From: Brevundimonas sp. UBA7635
GTDB taxonomy: Bacteria > Pseudomonadota > Alphaproteobacteria > Caulobacterales > Caulobacteraceae
Direction: 5' to 3'
Length of the DNA: 11,973 bases
Assembly (NCBI GenBank): GCA_002483865.1
Contig: DLIT01000005.1
Coordinates: 1-11,973, forward strand
The position numbers and the translations under genes are program-made. The notes under the pieces are model-generated. The model worked only from the letters and a program-made list of their open reading frames with translations, was not told the origin of the DNA and did not search any database. How positions within the stretch are numbered: position 1 is the first letter of the stretch; every line of letters starts with the position of its first letter. Below, piece after piece: positions 5,755 to 11,973 of the stretch.

Positions 5755-6441
5755 ATGGCTCTCACCAAGACTAATCGCAACGTGCTCCTGGCCGGGGCGG
5801 GCGTGGCTGTTCTGGCCGCTGTTCTGGCCGCCGCCCTGTTCGGCAGTGGACGCGATACGCCAGCCGAAGCCCCCCCGGCCGCCCAGGGCGGACTGACCGT
5901 TGAGGTAGCTGACGCTCCAGGTCTGGAGCCCAGTCGCGAGCTGCGCTGTTTTGTCGATGGTCAGTTTGTGGGCCTGGCGACTCTGGCCAGCTGTGCCCAG
6001 CGCAATGGAGTAGCGACCAGTGCCCTGGATGTTGGCCTGGATTCTACTGGCAGCCTGGCAGCCGCCCCCACCGCCGCCTTCTCGCCGCCGCCCGAACTAC
6101 CCCCCGTCGCGACCGACGATTATCTGACACCGCCGATCGAGACCCAGCCGCGGCCCCAGGCCGAACCGCGTCCATCGGCCCCGGCACCGGGTGCAGGCAC
6201 AGCCTGTATGCGCCACACCGGCTCAGAATGGCGGATGGTTGGTGAGATGAGCCTGGGCAACTGTATCCAGGCCCTGTACTCGGGAATCTGCCTGCGCCCC
6301 GGTGAGGCCCAGTACGGCCGCTGGGGTGACACAACCCTGCGTCTGGTGCCCCGCCGCGTAGAGCAGTCGCGCGACAATGTCCGCTTCCGCACCCTGGCCC
6401 AGCAGGACCGTAGCTGCCAATTCCCCGAGGTGCCGCGATGA
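5755..6441 (+). CDS. Membrane-anchored Cys-rich periplasmic protein, function unknown
   Basis: A 228-aa protein I do not recognise. Residues 1-9 are polar and basic. Residues about 10-30 form one Ala/Val/Leu membrane helix or uncleaved signal anchor, putting the rest in the periplasm. A first small domain (about 50-100) has two Cys (LRCFVDG, LASCAQRNG). A Pro/Ala-rich linker follows (about 105-155). The C-terminal domain (about 156-228) has four Cys (TACMRH, GNCIQ, GICLRPG, RSCQFP). The even count of six Cys suggests disulphides. The two domains share a C-x(n)-VG-x(3,4)-L-x(2)-C-x-Q pattern, hinting at an internal duplication. The start is ATG 5755; the ribosome site is weak. Its stop overlaps the next start (ATGA), so the two genes are translationally coupled and probably act together in the envelope. 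Confidence 0.8.
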   Translation: MALTKTNRNVLLAGAGVAVLAAVLAAALFGSGRDTPAEAPPAAQGGLTVEVADAPGLEPSRELRCFVDGQFVGLATLASCAQRNGVATSALDVGLDSTGSLAAAPTAAFSPPPELPPVATDDYLTPPIETQPRPQAEPRPSAPAPGAGTACMRHTGSEWRMVGEMSLGNCIQALYSGICLRPGEAQYGRWGDTTLRLVPRRVEQSRDNVRFRTLAQQDRSCQFPEVPR

Positions 6442-6866
6442 GCCTGAAATCCCTGATCCTTACCCTTGCCCTGGGCACGGCGACGCTGGTTCTGGCCGGT
6501 TGCGGAGAAGGCGAAGTTGCCGCTCCGGCCGACGAGGGGGTCTGTTATCACGTCACCTTCCCGAACAATGATGGCAAGCCGCAGTTTAACGTCCTGCATC
6601 GCGACCAGCCGCAGATCGAATTCTGCGCGGCGCGGCTGGAAGAAATGCGGCTGCGGTTCCTGCGCATGGGCGGGTCGAACCGCGACCTGATCGGGGCCTA
6701 TCAGGGGCAGTACATCTTTATCGACCGGGGCGGGGTAAAGTTCGGTAAGACCCTGACCGGGCCTCGCTTTTTTGCGTTGACGCGGACGGGTGATGGTCGA
6801 CTGGCTATCCCTGGGGCGATCCAGCGCGACATCGACAGTCGCCCGGTCGCCGTCGCCCCCAACTGA
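6438..6866 (+). CDS. Small lipoprotein, function unknown
   Basis: A 142-aa protein with an N-terminal signal ending in the lipobox VLAGC (Cys at residue 22), so it is predicted to be lipidated and exported. The mature part has two further Cys (GVCYHVTF and EFCAARLEE), possibly a disulphide. It is mostly mixed alpha/beta, with a region rich in aromatics and Arg (YQGQYIFIDRGG). I do not recognise a family. The start ATG overlaps the stop of the upstream membrane-anchored protein (ATGA at 6438-6441), which implies coupled translation and a shared role. A gap of 94 bases with its own regulatory elements separates it from ssb. Confidence 0.82.
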   Translation: MSLKSLILTLALGTATLVLAGCGEGEVAAPADEGVCYHVTFPNNDGKPQFNVLHRDQPQIEFCAARLEEMRLRFLRMGGSNRDLIGAYQGQYIFIDRGGVKFGKTLTGPRFFALTRTGDGRLAIPGAIQRDIDSRPVAVAPN

Positions 6867-6889
6867 ATTTCCCGTCTGTAATCGGACGC

Positions 6890-6904
6890 GAACAAAACTG
6901 GAAC
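6890..6904 (+). promoter_or_regulatory. LexA (SOS) box of ssb, alphaproteobacterial type
   Basis: GAAC-AAAACTG-GAAC is the reverse complement of GTTC-N7-GTTC, the direct-repeat LexA operator of Alphaproteobacteria, including Caulobacter. Both 4-base half-sites and the 7-base gap are exact. It lies 56 bases before the ssb start, and its downstream edge meets the likely -35 region, so LexA binding there would block transcription and DNA damage would raise Ssb. Confidence 0.82.
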
Positions 6905-6927
6905 ATAGATCCGGCGTCTGCTAAGTC
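6899..6927 (+). promoter_or_regulatory. Candidate ssb core promoter overlapping the LexA box
   Basis: GCTAAGTC at 6920-6927 matches the Caulobacter sigma-73 -10 consensus GCTANAWC at all but one position. The matching -35 would fall at about 6899-6905, inside or at the edge of the LexA box, and is itself a poor match. The layout suits repression by LexA. The start site has not been observed. Confidence 0.42.
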
Positions 6928-6960
6928 AGGCGACGGCATCAGAGATAAAGGACATCGGTC

Positions 6961-7464
6961 ATGGCCGGTAGCGTCAACAAGGTCATCCTTATCGGCAATC
7001 TGGGTCGTGACCCGGAAATCCGCACCCTGAACAGCGGCGACCGCGTCGCTAACCTGCGCATCGCCACCTCGGAACAATGGCGCGACAAGGCCACCGGCGA
7101 GCGCAAGGAAAAGACCGAGTGGCACCAGGTCGTCATCTTCAACGAGAACATCGTCAAGGTGGCTGAAAACTACCTGAAGAAGGGCTCCACCGTTTACATC
7201 GAGGGCTCGCTGCAGACCCGCAAGTACACTGATGCCCAGGGCGTCGAGAAATATTCGACCGAGATCGTCCTGCAACGCTTCAATGGCCAGCTGACCATGC
7301 TGGGCGGTCGTGCTGAAGGCGGTTCAGGCGGCGGTTATGGCGGCGGTCAATCGGGCGGCGGTCGCGGCGATGACGACTACTCCTCGGGTTTCTCGACCGG
7401 CGGTGCCAACCGTCCCTCGGGTCCCAAGGAATCCTACGACCTGAACGACGACATTCCGTTCTGA
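6961..7464 (+). CDS. ssb: Single-stranded DNA-binding protein
   Basis: A 167-aa cytoplasmic homotetrameric SSB that coats single-stranded DNA in replication, recombination and repair. The N-terminal OB fold (about 1-112) starts [21 protein letters not shown] and contains [28 protein letters not shown] core elements and [15 protein letters not shown] Gly-rich flexible linker follows (about 115-150). The protein ends in the acidic tip DLNDDIPF that recruits partner enzymes. Length is normal for the family. The start is ATG 6961 with AAAGGA 8 nt upstream. It is preceded by a LexA box and followed by a strong terminator, so it is probably a single-gene, SOS-inducible unit. Confidence 0.99.
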   Translation: MAGSVNKVILIGNLGRDPEIRTLNSGDRVANLRIATSEQWRDKATGERKEKTEWHQVVIFNENIVKVAENYLKKGSTVYIEGSLQTRKYTDAQGVEKYSTEIVLQRFNGQLTMLGGRAEGGSGGGYGGGQSGGGRGDDDYSSGFSTGGANRPSGPKESYDLNDDIPF

Positions 7465-7487
7465 TCGGGCGCAAAGCTCCCAAAGCA

Positions 7488-7523
7488 AAAGGCCCTCCGG
7501 TTACCGGAGGGCCTTTCTTGTTT
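7488..7523. terminator. Strong bidirectional intrinsic terminator
   Basis: AAAGGCCCTCCGG (7488-7500) pairs with CCGGAGGGCCTTT (7504-7516), a 13-bp stem closed by a 3-base loop. TCTTGTTT follows on the + strand. The minus-strand copy ends in a TTTT run. It lies between ssb (+) and the oppositely oriented gene ending at 7559, so it serves both convergent transcripts. Confidence 0.92.
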
Positions 7524-7558
7524 CTACGGCCGGCGGCGGGCAGGGGAGGGGATTCGGC

Positions 7559-8110
7559 CTATTCGGCCGAGTGCTTGTCCAGGGCTTCGCGGACGGCGAC
7601 CAGCAGCTCATCCCTGGTAGCAACCTGTTTCACGCCATAGAACTCGGCGGTGATGTCGACATTGCCCTTGCGCCAGAAGCCGTCGGGGGCCAGGACAATC
7701 AGCTTTCCGGTGCGCGCGAACAGGCCCATTTCCAGCAGGCTGATCGGGCTTTGGCTGCCGGGAGCGAAATAGATGACGATGACGTCGCTGGCCTCCAGGG
7801 CGGCCAGCTCCCATTCCACCTGGCGGCGGAACTCGGGCTCGGAGGCGATCGGCTTCCAGTCCTTGTTCCAGTCAGGACGGCGCGGATTCAAGACCACTAC
7901 GTCCATGTCCGAGAGGGCCTCGGTCATGGCTGCCTGCCAGTCAGGCGCATTCCCCATGTCGATGCTGCCGCCCAGGAACAGGCGAGGGCGGCCATCAGGG
8001 GCAGGCAGGGCCTGGGGCGAGACCACCACGCTTTGAGCGGCTGTCTGGGCCAGTGCCGGGCCCGTCGTCAGGGCTGCAGTTGCCATCAACACGGCGGCAA
8101 GAACACGCAT
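7559..8110 (-). CDS. Exported nucleoside 2-deoxyribosyltransferase-like protein
   Basis: A 183-aa protein. Residues 1-21 form a clear Sec signal peptide ending ALA before Gln22, so the product should be periplasmic. The rest fits the nucleoside 2-deoxyribosyltransferase-like fold: RLFLGGSIDMGNAPDWQ (43-59), VVVLNPRRPDW (71-81), QVEWELAALEASDVIVIYF (97-115) and SPISLLEMGLFA (121-132). Glu127 aligns with the catalytic Glu region of deoxyribosyltransferases. True enzymes exchange nucleobases on deoxyribose in the cytoplasm; in this family many members are uncharacterised, so activity here is unproven. The signal peptide is the odd feature. The start is ATG 8110 with GAGG 7 nt upstream on the minus strand. 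It converges on ssb and is divergent from the permease gene. Confidence 0.85.
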   Translation of the reverse strand: MRVLAAVLMATAALTTGPALAQTAAQSVVVSPQALPAPDGRPRLFLGGSIDMGNAPDWQAAMTEALSDMDVVVLNPRRPDWNKDWKPIASEPEFRRQVEWELAALEASDVIVIYFAPGSQSPISLLEMGLFARTGKLIVLAPDGFWRKGNVDITAEFYGVKQVATRDELLVAVREALDKHSAE

Positions 8111-8246
8111 GGATCAACCTCATCACTCGATGGCAGGCCCCATATCACCCTTACCGGCCGCGTCCACGTCCTGAATGGGCAATAATGTAAGGTGTGGACA
8201 CGGAATGTGAGGCGTATTTTCCGGTTCGATATGGCAACAGGCTGGC

Positions 8247-9146
8247 GTGAACCGTCGCCCTGTCTCCCCACTTGGTCTAGCCGAAATCGCCGCGATTGTG
8301 GCGGTCGTGGTGATCTGGGGCGTGAACAATGCGGCGGCCAAGATCGCGACCGAACATATGCCGCCGCTGCTGGTCGTCAGCTTCAGGTTCGCCCTAGCGG
8401 CCGCCTGCCTGGCCTGGTTCGTTCGCCCGCCTTTCCCGAACTGGAAAAGCCTGATCCTGATCGCGGTGTTGGGCGGGCCGTTGCACTATGGGCTGATCTA
8501 TCTGGCCTATTCGCTGGCCCAGGACGTCAGCCCCGTCACAGTGGCCACCCAGCTATGGATTCCGATGACCTCGGTCTTTGCCTTCCTGTTGCTGGGTGAA
8601 CGCATTTCCAGGGTGGCGGTCGCAGGATTGGCCATTGCCCTGATCGGCATCGCCTGGATGACCCTGGATGCCCATGCCTTGCAGGACGGCAAGGCCATTC
8701 TGGTCGGCGCTGCGGGTGCCTCGGTCTGGGCGCTGGTGACCGTGATCGCGCGTCGCACCGCCTCCATTTCCCCGCTGAAGATGCAGGGGCTTCTGGCTTT
8801 GACGGCCCTGCCTGCCATGGCGGTCGGCAGTGCCGTTTTCGAAACCGGGCAGTGGCAGGCGATCAAGACCGCGACACCGCTGGTGTGGGGCACAATAGTC
8901 TGGGCAGGTCTGGTCTCATCAGTACTGGCGACCAGCCTGGTCTTTTGGCTGGTGCAGCGGCGAGAGGCCGGGCGCGTGACGCCCTATCTGCTGGGAGCCC
9001 CCCTAGTGTCCATCCTGATCGGCTGGCTGTGGATGGGGGACGTCCTGACGCCCCAGATCCTCACCGGCGTGGCCTTGACGTTGGTGGGCGTGGTGGTCGT
9101 AGCCCTAGCGGAGCGCGGGCTTCGCGCTGGTGCCGCCAAGGCCTGA
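8247..9146 (+). CDS. DMT superfamily (EamA) transporter
   Basis: A 299-aa inner-membrane protein with about ten hydrophobic helices in two EamA repeats (about 12-140 and 150-285). Typical markers are IWGVNNAAAKIA in helix 1, RFALAAACLAWF in helix 2, a LGERI turn at the end of the first repeat and WLWMGDVLTPQ in the second. Members export metabolites, amino acids or drugs; the substrate cannot be told from sequence here. The start is GTG 8247 with AGG 6 nt upstream; no better in-frame ATG lies upstream. It is divergent from the deoxyribosyltransferase-like gene across 136 bases, in which I see no convincing promoter. It converges on sodC with only 15 bases between the stops. Confidence 0.92.
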   Translation: MNRRPVSPLGLAEIAAIVAVVVIWGVNNAAAKIATEHMPPLLVVSFRFALAAACLAWFVRPPFPNWKSLILIAVLGGPLHYGLIYLAYSLAQDVSPVTVATQLWIPMTSVFAFLLLGERISRVAVAGLAIALIGIAWMTLDAHALQDGKAILVGAAGASVWALVTVIARRTASISPLKMQGLLALTALPAMAVGSAVFETGQWQAIKTATPLVWGTIVWAGLVSSVLATSLVFWLVQRREAGRVTPYLLGAPLVSILIGWLWMGDVLTPQILTGVALTLVGVVVVALAERGLRAGAAKA

Positions 9147-9161
9147 GCCGCTTTTACCTGC

Positions 9162-9770
9162 CTAGTTGGCGCTGAGAACCGCGCAGGCCACCCGATCGCC
9201 AGCCCCGCCGATAGGCTGGCTGGTGTGGTCGTCGGCATTGGCGTGGATCACCAGGGCCGAACCATCGGCATCCCACAGCCATTCGCCGGGACCTTCTGCC
9301 GCGATGCGAGCCCGAGTGGTGAACAGCTCTGCCTTCACCGCGCCTTGGGCATCGGCGAAGATATTGGGCAGGTCGCCATTATCGGGACCTTCGGGATTCA
9401 GCAGACCATGCACGCCGTCGGTATTGTGCTTGATATGGCCCCCTGCGGAAGTGAAGGGCGCAGCGCACTGACCGGTGGCGTGCAGATGGATGCCGTGCCA
9501 GCCCGGCGTCAGGCCCGTGGCCTCGACACGGATCAGCAGGCCAGTGGTTCCCTGGGTCAGGGTCAACTGGCCGATCTGCTCGCCCTGGGCATTGATCAGG
9601 GAGGCGCGTCCGGTCTGGCCCGGCGTCGCTCGCATGGCAGGGCCCTCGGCGGTGGCGGCGTGCGCCATGCCGGTGTGGTCTGCCGGCGAATTCGCGCTCT
9701 GGGCGGTGGCGCAGGAAGCCGTCAGGGCACCGACGGTCAGGGAGAGGCTGATAGGGGCGAGCATACGCAT
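9162..9770 (-). CDS. sodC: Cu/Zn superoxide dismutase, periplasmic or lipid-anchored
   Basis: A 202-aa protein that converts superoxide to oxygen and peroxide outside the cytoplasm. The N-terminal signal ends near TASC20 (an imperfect lipobox) or at a nearby Sec site (ATAQ), so it is a lipoprotein or soluble periplasmic. Copper ligands are visible: His95 and His97 (GIHLHATGQC), His112 (AGGH) and His176 (VIHA). Cys102 and Cys196 can form the family disulphide, and Arg193 (GDRVAC) is the substrate-guiding Arg. Zinc ligands His112, His121 and Asp133 are present, but the usual third His (GPHxGD) is Asp130 (GPDNGDLPN). A His-rich stretch (residues 32-37) precedes the domain. The start is ATG 9770 with AAAGGA 9 nt upstream on the minus strand; ATG at residue 3 is an alternative. 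Confidence 0.95.
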   Translation of the reverse strand: MRMLAPISLSLTVGALTASCATAQSANSPADHTGMAHAATAEGPAMRATPGQTGRASLINAQGEQIGQLTLTQGTTGLLIRVEATGLTPGWHGIHLHATGQCAAPFTSAGGHIKHNTDGVHGLLNPEGPDNGDLPNIFADAQGAVKAELFTTRARIAAEGPGEWLWDADGSALVIHANADDHTSQPIGGAGDRVACAVLSAN

Positions 9771-9811
9771 GATTGGCTGTCCTTTGGTCCGGTTAAAACA
9801 GAGGCTCTGCT

Positions 9812-9840
9812 TTGCCTAAGCGCCCCCAGATGCTAGAAAC
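9812..9840 (+). promoter_or_regulatory. Candidate gyrA promoter
   Basis: TTGCCTA (9812-9818) and GCTAGAAAC (9832-9840) are spaced 13 bases apart. They resemble the Caulobacter sigma-73 pair TTGACGS / GCTANAWC, with mismatches mainly in the -35. The expected start is about 40 bases before the TTG codon. A GANTC methylation site (GATTC, about 9862-9866) lies in the leader. Confidence 0.42.
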
Positions 9841-9889
9841 CATCCTAGCGGATCACGTTCCGATTCCGGCCATTTAAAGCCTGATTTCC

Positions 9890-11973
9890 TTGACCGACAA
9901 CAGCTACGACAACGGCGCACCCTCCCTGCCCGGCGATATTTCCACCATCACGATCGAAGACGAGCTGAAGCGCTCCTACCTCGACTACGCCATGAGCGTG
10001 ATCGTCAGCCGCGCCCTGCCTGACGCGCGCGATGGTCTGAAGCCGGTTCACCGCCGCATCCTCTATTCGATGCACGATCTGAACATGTCGCCTGACCGCG
10101 CCTATTCGAAGTGCGCGCGTGTCGTCGGTGACGTGCTGGGTCGCTTCCACCCGCACGGTGACGCCTCGGTCTACATGGCTCTGGTCCGCATGGCCCAGGA
10201 CTTCTCCATGGGTCTGACGCTCGTGGATGGTCAGGGCAACTTCGGCTCGGTCGACGGCGATATGCCCGCCTCGATGCGTTATACCGAAAGCCGGATGACG
10301 CACGCCGCCGTGGCAATGCTGACGGACATCGACAAAAACACGGTCGATTTCCAGCCGAACTACGATGAAAAGGAACTGGAACCGGTTGTCCTGCCAACCC
10401 GTATCCCGAACCTGCTGGTCAATGGCGCGGGCGGTATCGCCGTGGGTATGGCGACCAATATCCCGCCCCATAACCTGGGAGAGGTGATCGACGCCGCAGT
10501 GGCCCTGCTGGACGATCCGGACGTGACGGACGACGCCCTGCTGGACATCGTGCCGGGGCCGGACTTCCCGACGGGCGGTGAGATTATGGGCCGAACCGCG
10601 CCGCGCAATGCCCTGCGTGACGGTCGTGGCTCGGTCATCGTGCGCGGCAAGGCTTCGATCGAAGAGATCCGCAAGGATCGCGAAGCCATCGTCATCACCG
10701 AGCTGCCCTATCAGGTGAACAAGCAGACCCTGATCGAGCGCATCGCCGAAATGGTGCGCGAAAAGCGTCTGGAAGGTATTTCCGACGTTCGCGACGAATC
10801 CGACCGTCAGGGCATGCGGATGGTGATCGAGCTGAAGCGTGACGCTTCGGGCGATGTGATCCTGAACCAGCTTTATCGCTACACGGCGCTGCAATCCTCG
10901 TTCGGCGTCAATATGTTGGCCCTGAACCATGGCCGCCCGGAACAGATGGGCCTGCGCGCCCTGCTGGAAGCCTTCCTTGATTTCCGCGAGGACGTCATCG
11001 TCCGCCGCGTCAAGTTTGAACTGAACAAGGCCCGTGACCGTGGCCACGTTCTGGTCGGTCTGGCCGTTGCTGTCGCCAATATCGACGAGGTGATCCACAT
11101 CATCCGTTCGTCGGCTGATCCGGCAGAGGCGCGTGAGCGCCTGCAGGCCAAGGCCTGGCCCGTTGGCGACATGATGGCCCTGGTCGAGCTTATTGCCGAC
11201 CCGCGCACGGTTCTGGTCGAAGGCGGTCTGATCAAGCTGACGGACGAACAGGCCAAGGCCATTCTGGCCCTGACCCTGTCGCGTCTGACAGGCCTGGGCC
11301 GCGACGACATCTTTGGTGAGGCCGGAACCCTGGCGGGTACCATCTCGGGTCACCTGGAAATCCTGTCGGACCGCAAGAACGTCCTGGCCATCATCCGCGA
11401 GGATCTGTTGTCCGTGAAGGAGCAGTTCGCTGTGCCGCGCCGCACCGTCATCGGTGAGGGCGACCACGAGATGGAAGACGAAGACCTGATCCCGCGCGAG
11501 GACATGGTCGTGACCGTCACCCACACCGGCTATGTGAAGCGCGTGGCCCTCAACGCCTATCGGACCCAGCATCGCGGCGGCAAGGGCCGGTCGGCCATGT
11601 CGATGAAGGACGAGGATGCCATCACCGGCGTCTTCTCGGCCTCGACCCACACGCCGGTCCTGTTCTTCGCCACCAATGGCAAGGCCTACAAGCTCAAGAC
11701 CTGGCGCCTTCCGCTGGGCACGCCGCAGTCCAAGGGCAAGGCCTTCGTCAACCTGCTGCCCATTGAGCCGGGCGACAGCATCATGAACGTGCTGCCTCTG
11801 CCCGAGGATGAAACGACCTGGGGCGACTACGACATCATGTTCGCCACCAGGTCGGGCGACGTGCGTCGTAACAAGCTCAGCGACTTTGCCACCGTGAATC
11901 GCGCGGGCAAGATAGCCATGAAGCTGGAAGATGGTGACCGCATGGTCGGCGTCGGCATCTGCACCGCCGAGGA
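9890..11973 (+). CDS. gyrA: DNA gyrase subunit A, 3'-truncated by window edge
   Basis: The first 694 codons of GyrA, the cutting and rejoining subunit of gyrase, which with GyrB introduces negative supercoils. Visible features are [19 protein letters not shown] at the N-terminus, the winged-helix DNA-binding region with [17 protein letters not shown], the catalytic Tyr131 (SMRYTES), [20 protein letters not shown], the coiled-coil arm, and a C-terminal beta-pinwheel with the GyrA box QHRGGKG at residues 560-566. The frame is open to the window end. The start is TTG 9890 (reading [11 protein letters not shown]): an in-frame TAA at 9875 limits extension and no ATG or GTG occurs before the conserved core. 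No good Shine-Dalgarno is seen. Quinolone-pocket residues are Ala92 and Met96 where E. coli has Ser83 and Asp87. Confidence 0.98.
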   Translation, partial: MTDNSYDNGAPSLPGDISTITIEDELKRSYLDYAMSVIVSRALPDARDGLKPVHRRILYSMHDLNMSPDRAYSKCARVVGDVLGRFHPHGDASVYMALVRMAQDFSMGLTLVDGQGNFGSVDGDMPASMRYTESRMTHAAVAMLTDIDKNTVDFQPNYDEKELEPVVLPTRIPNLLVNGAGGIAVGMATNIPPHNLGEVIDAAVALLDDPDVTDDALLDIVPGPDFPTGGEIMGRTAPRNALRDGRGSVIVRGKASIEEIRKDREAIVITELPYQVNKQTLIERIAEMVREKRLEGISDVRDESDRQGMRMVIELKRDASGDVILNQLYRYTALQSSFGVNMLALNHGRPEQMGLRALLEAFLDFREDVIVRRVKFELNKARDRGHVLVGLAVAVANIDEVIHIIRSSADPAEARERLQAKAWPVGDMMALVELIADPRTVLVEGGLIKLTDEQAKAILALTLSRLTGLGRDDIFGEAGTLAGTISGHLEILSDRKNVLAIIREDLLSVKEQFAVPRRTVIGEGDHEMEDEDLIPREDMVVTVTHTGYVKRVALNAYRTQHRGGKGRSAMSMKDEDAITGVFSASTHTPVLFFATNGKAYKLKTWRLPLGTPQSKGKAFVNLLPIEPGDSIMNVLPLPEDETTWGDYDIMFATRSGDVRRNKLSDFATVNRAGKIAMKLEDGDRMVGVGICTAE

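Noticed and set aside
5808..5826. GTTC...GTTC repeat resembling a LexA box within the 5755 gene
   Set aside because: The gap is 8 bases instead of 7 and it lies inside the coding region of a membrane helix rich in Val-Leu-Ala codons.
9845..11650. A 601-codon open frame on the minus strand opposite gyrA
   Set aside because: It is a mirror of the gyrA codon pattern in GC-rich DNA. The translation is His/Gln/Val-rich with no recognisable domain, while the + strand encodes an unmistakable GyrA.
1..11973. CRISPR arrays, insertion sequences, tRNA or rRNA genes
   Set aside because: No regularly spaced repeats, transposase motifs or RNA gene signatures were seen on either strand.

Overview
The window is GC-rich chromosomal DNA that reads as Alphaproteobacteria, order Caulobacterales, and is probably Brevundimonas-like or Caulobacter-like. 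The supporting evidence is two alphaproteobacterial flagellins with a FlaG between them, a sigma-54 flagellin promoter, a large FlaEY-type protein beside the flagellins, and an alphaproteobacterial LexA box (direct repeat, 7-nt gap) in front of ssb. The genus is inference; no rRNA or other decisive marker is present.

Layout. Bases 1-568 hold the end of an Rz-like inner-membrane spanin and, nested in the +1 frame, an Rz1-like outer-membrane spanin lipoprotein. This is the edge of a phage-type or gene-transfer-agent-type lysis cassette whose remainder lies upstream. Bases 570-5650 are a flagellar filament block, all on the + strand: a sigma-54 promoter and a leader carrying a duplicated start-codon context, a 254-aa flagellin, FlaG, a second flagellin of 275 aa, and an 897-aa protein with flagellin/hook-protein-like ends around a beta-propeller. 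Bases 5755-6866 hold a translationally coupled pair of envelope proteins of unknown function, one membrane-anchored and Cys-rich, the other a lipoprotein. ssb follows at 6961 with its SOS box and ends at a strong bidirectional terminator.

From 7559 the strands alternate: a signal-peptide-bearing nucleoside 2-deoxyribosyltransferase-like protein (-), a DMT/EamA permease (+), a periplasmic or lipid-anchored Cu/Zn superoxide dismutase (-), and gyrA (+). gyrA starts at a TTG, runs off the right edge, and is open to the window end.

Working together: the flagellar block supplies filament subunits and assembly or regulatory factors. ssb and gyrA are replication and repair housekeeping genes. The remaining genes act in the envelope. 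The most notable points are the propeller-containing flagellar protein, the secreted deoxyribosyltransferase fold, the GyrA quinolone-pocket residues (Ala and Met where E. coli has Ser83 and Asp87), a lost Zn-ligand His in SodC, and a duplicated start context with a tiny upstream ORF in the flagellin leader. I found no clear-cut new defence system, CRISPR array, transposon, tRNA or rRNA.
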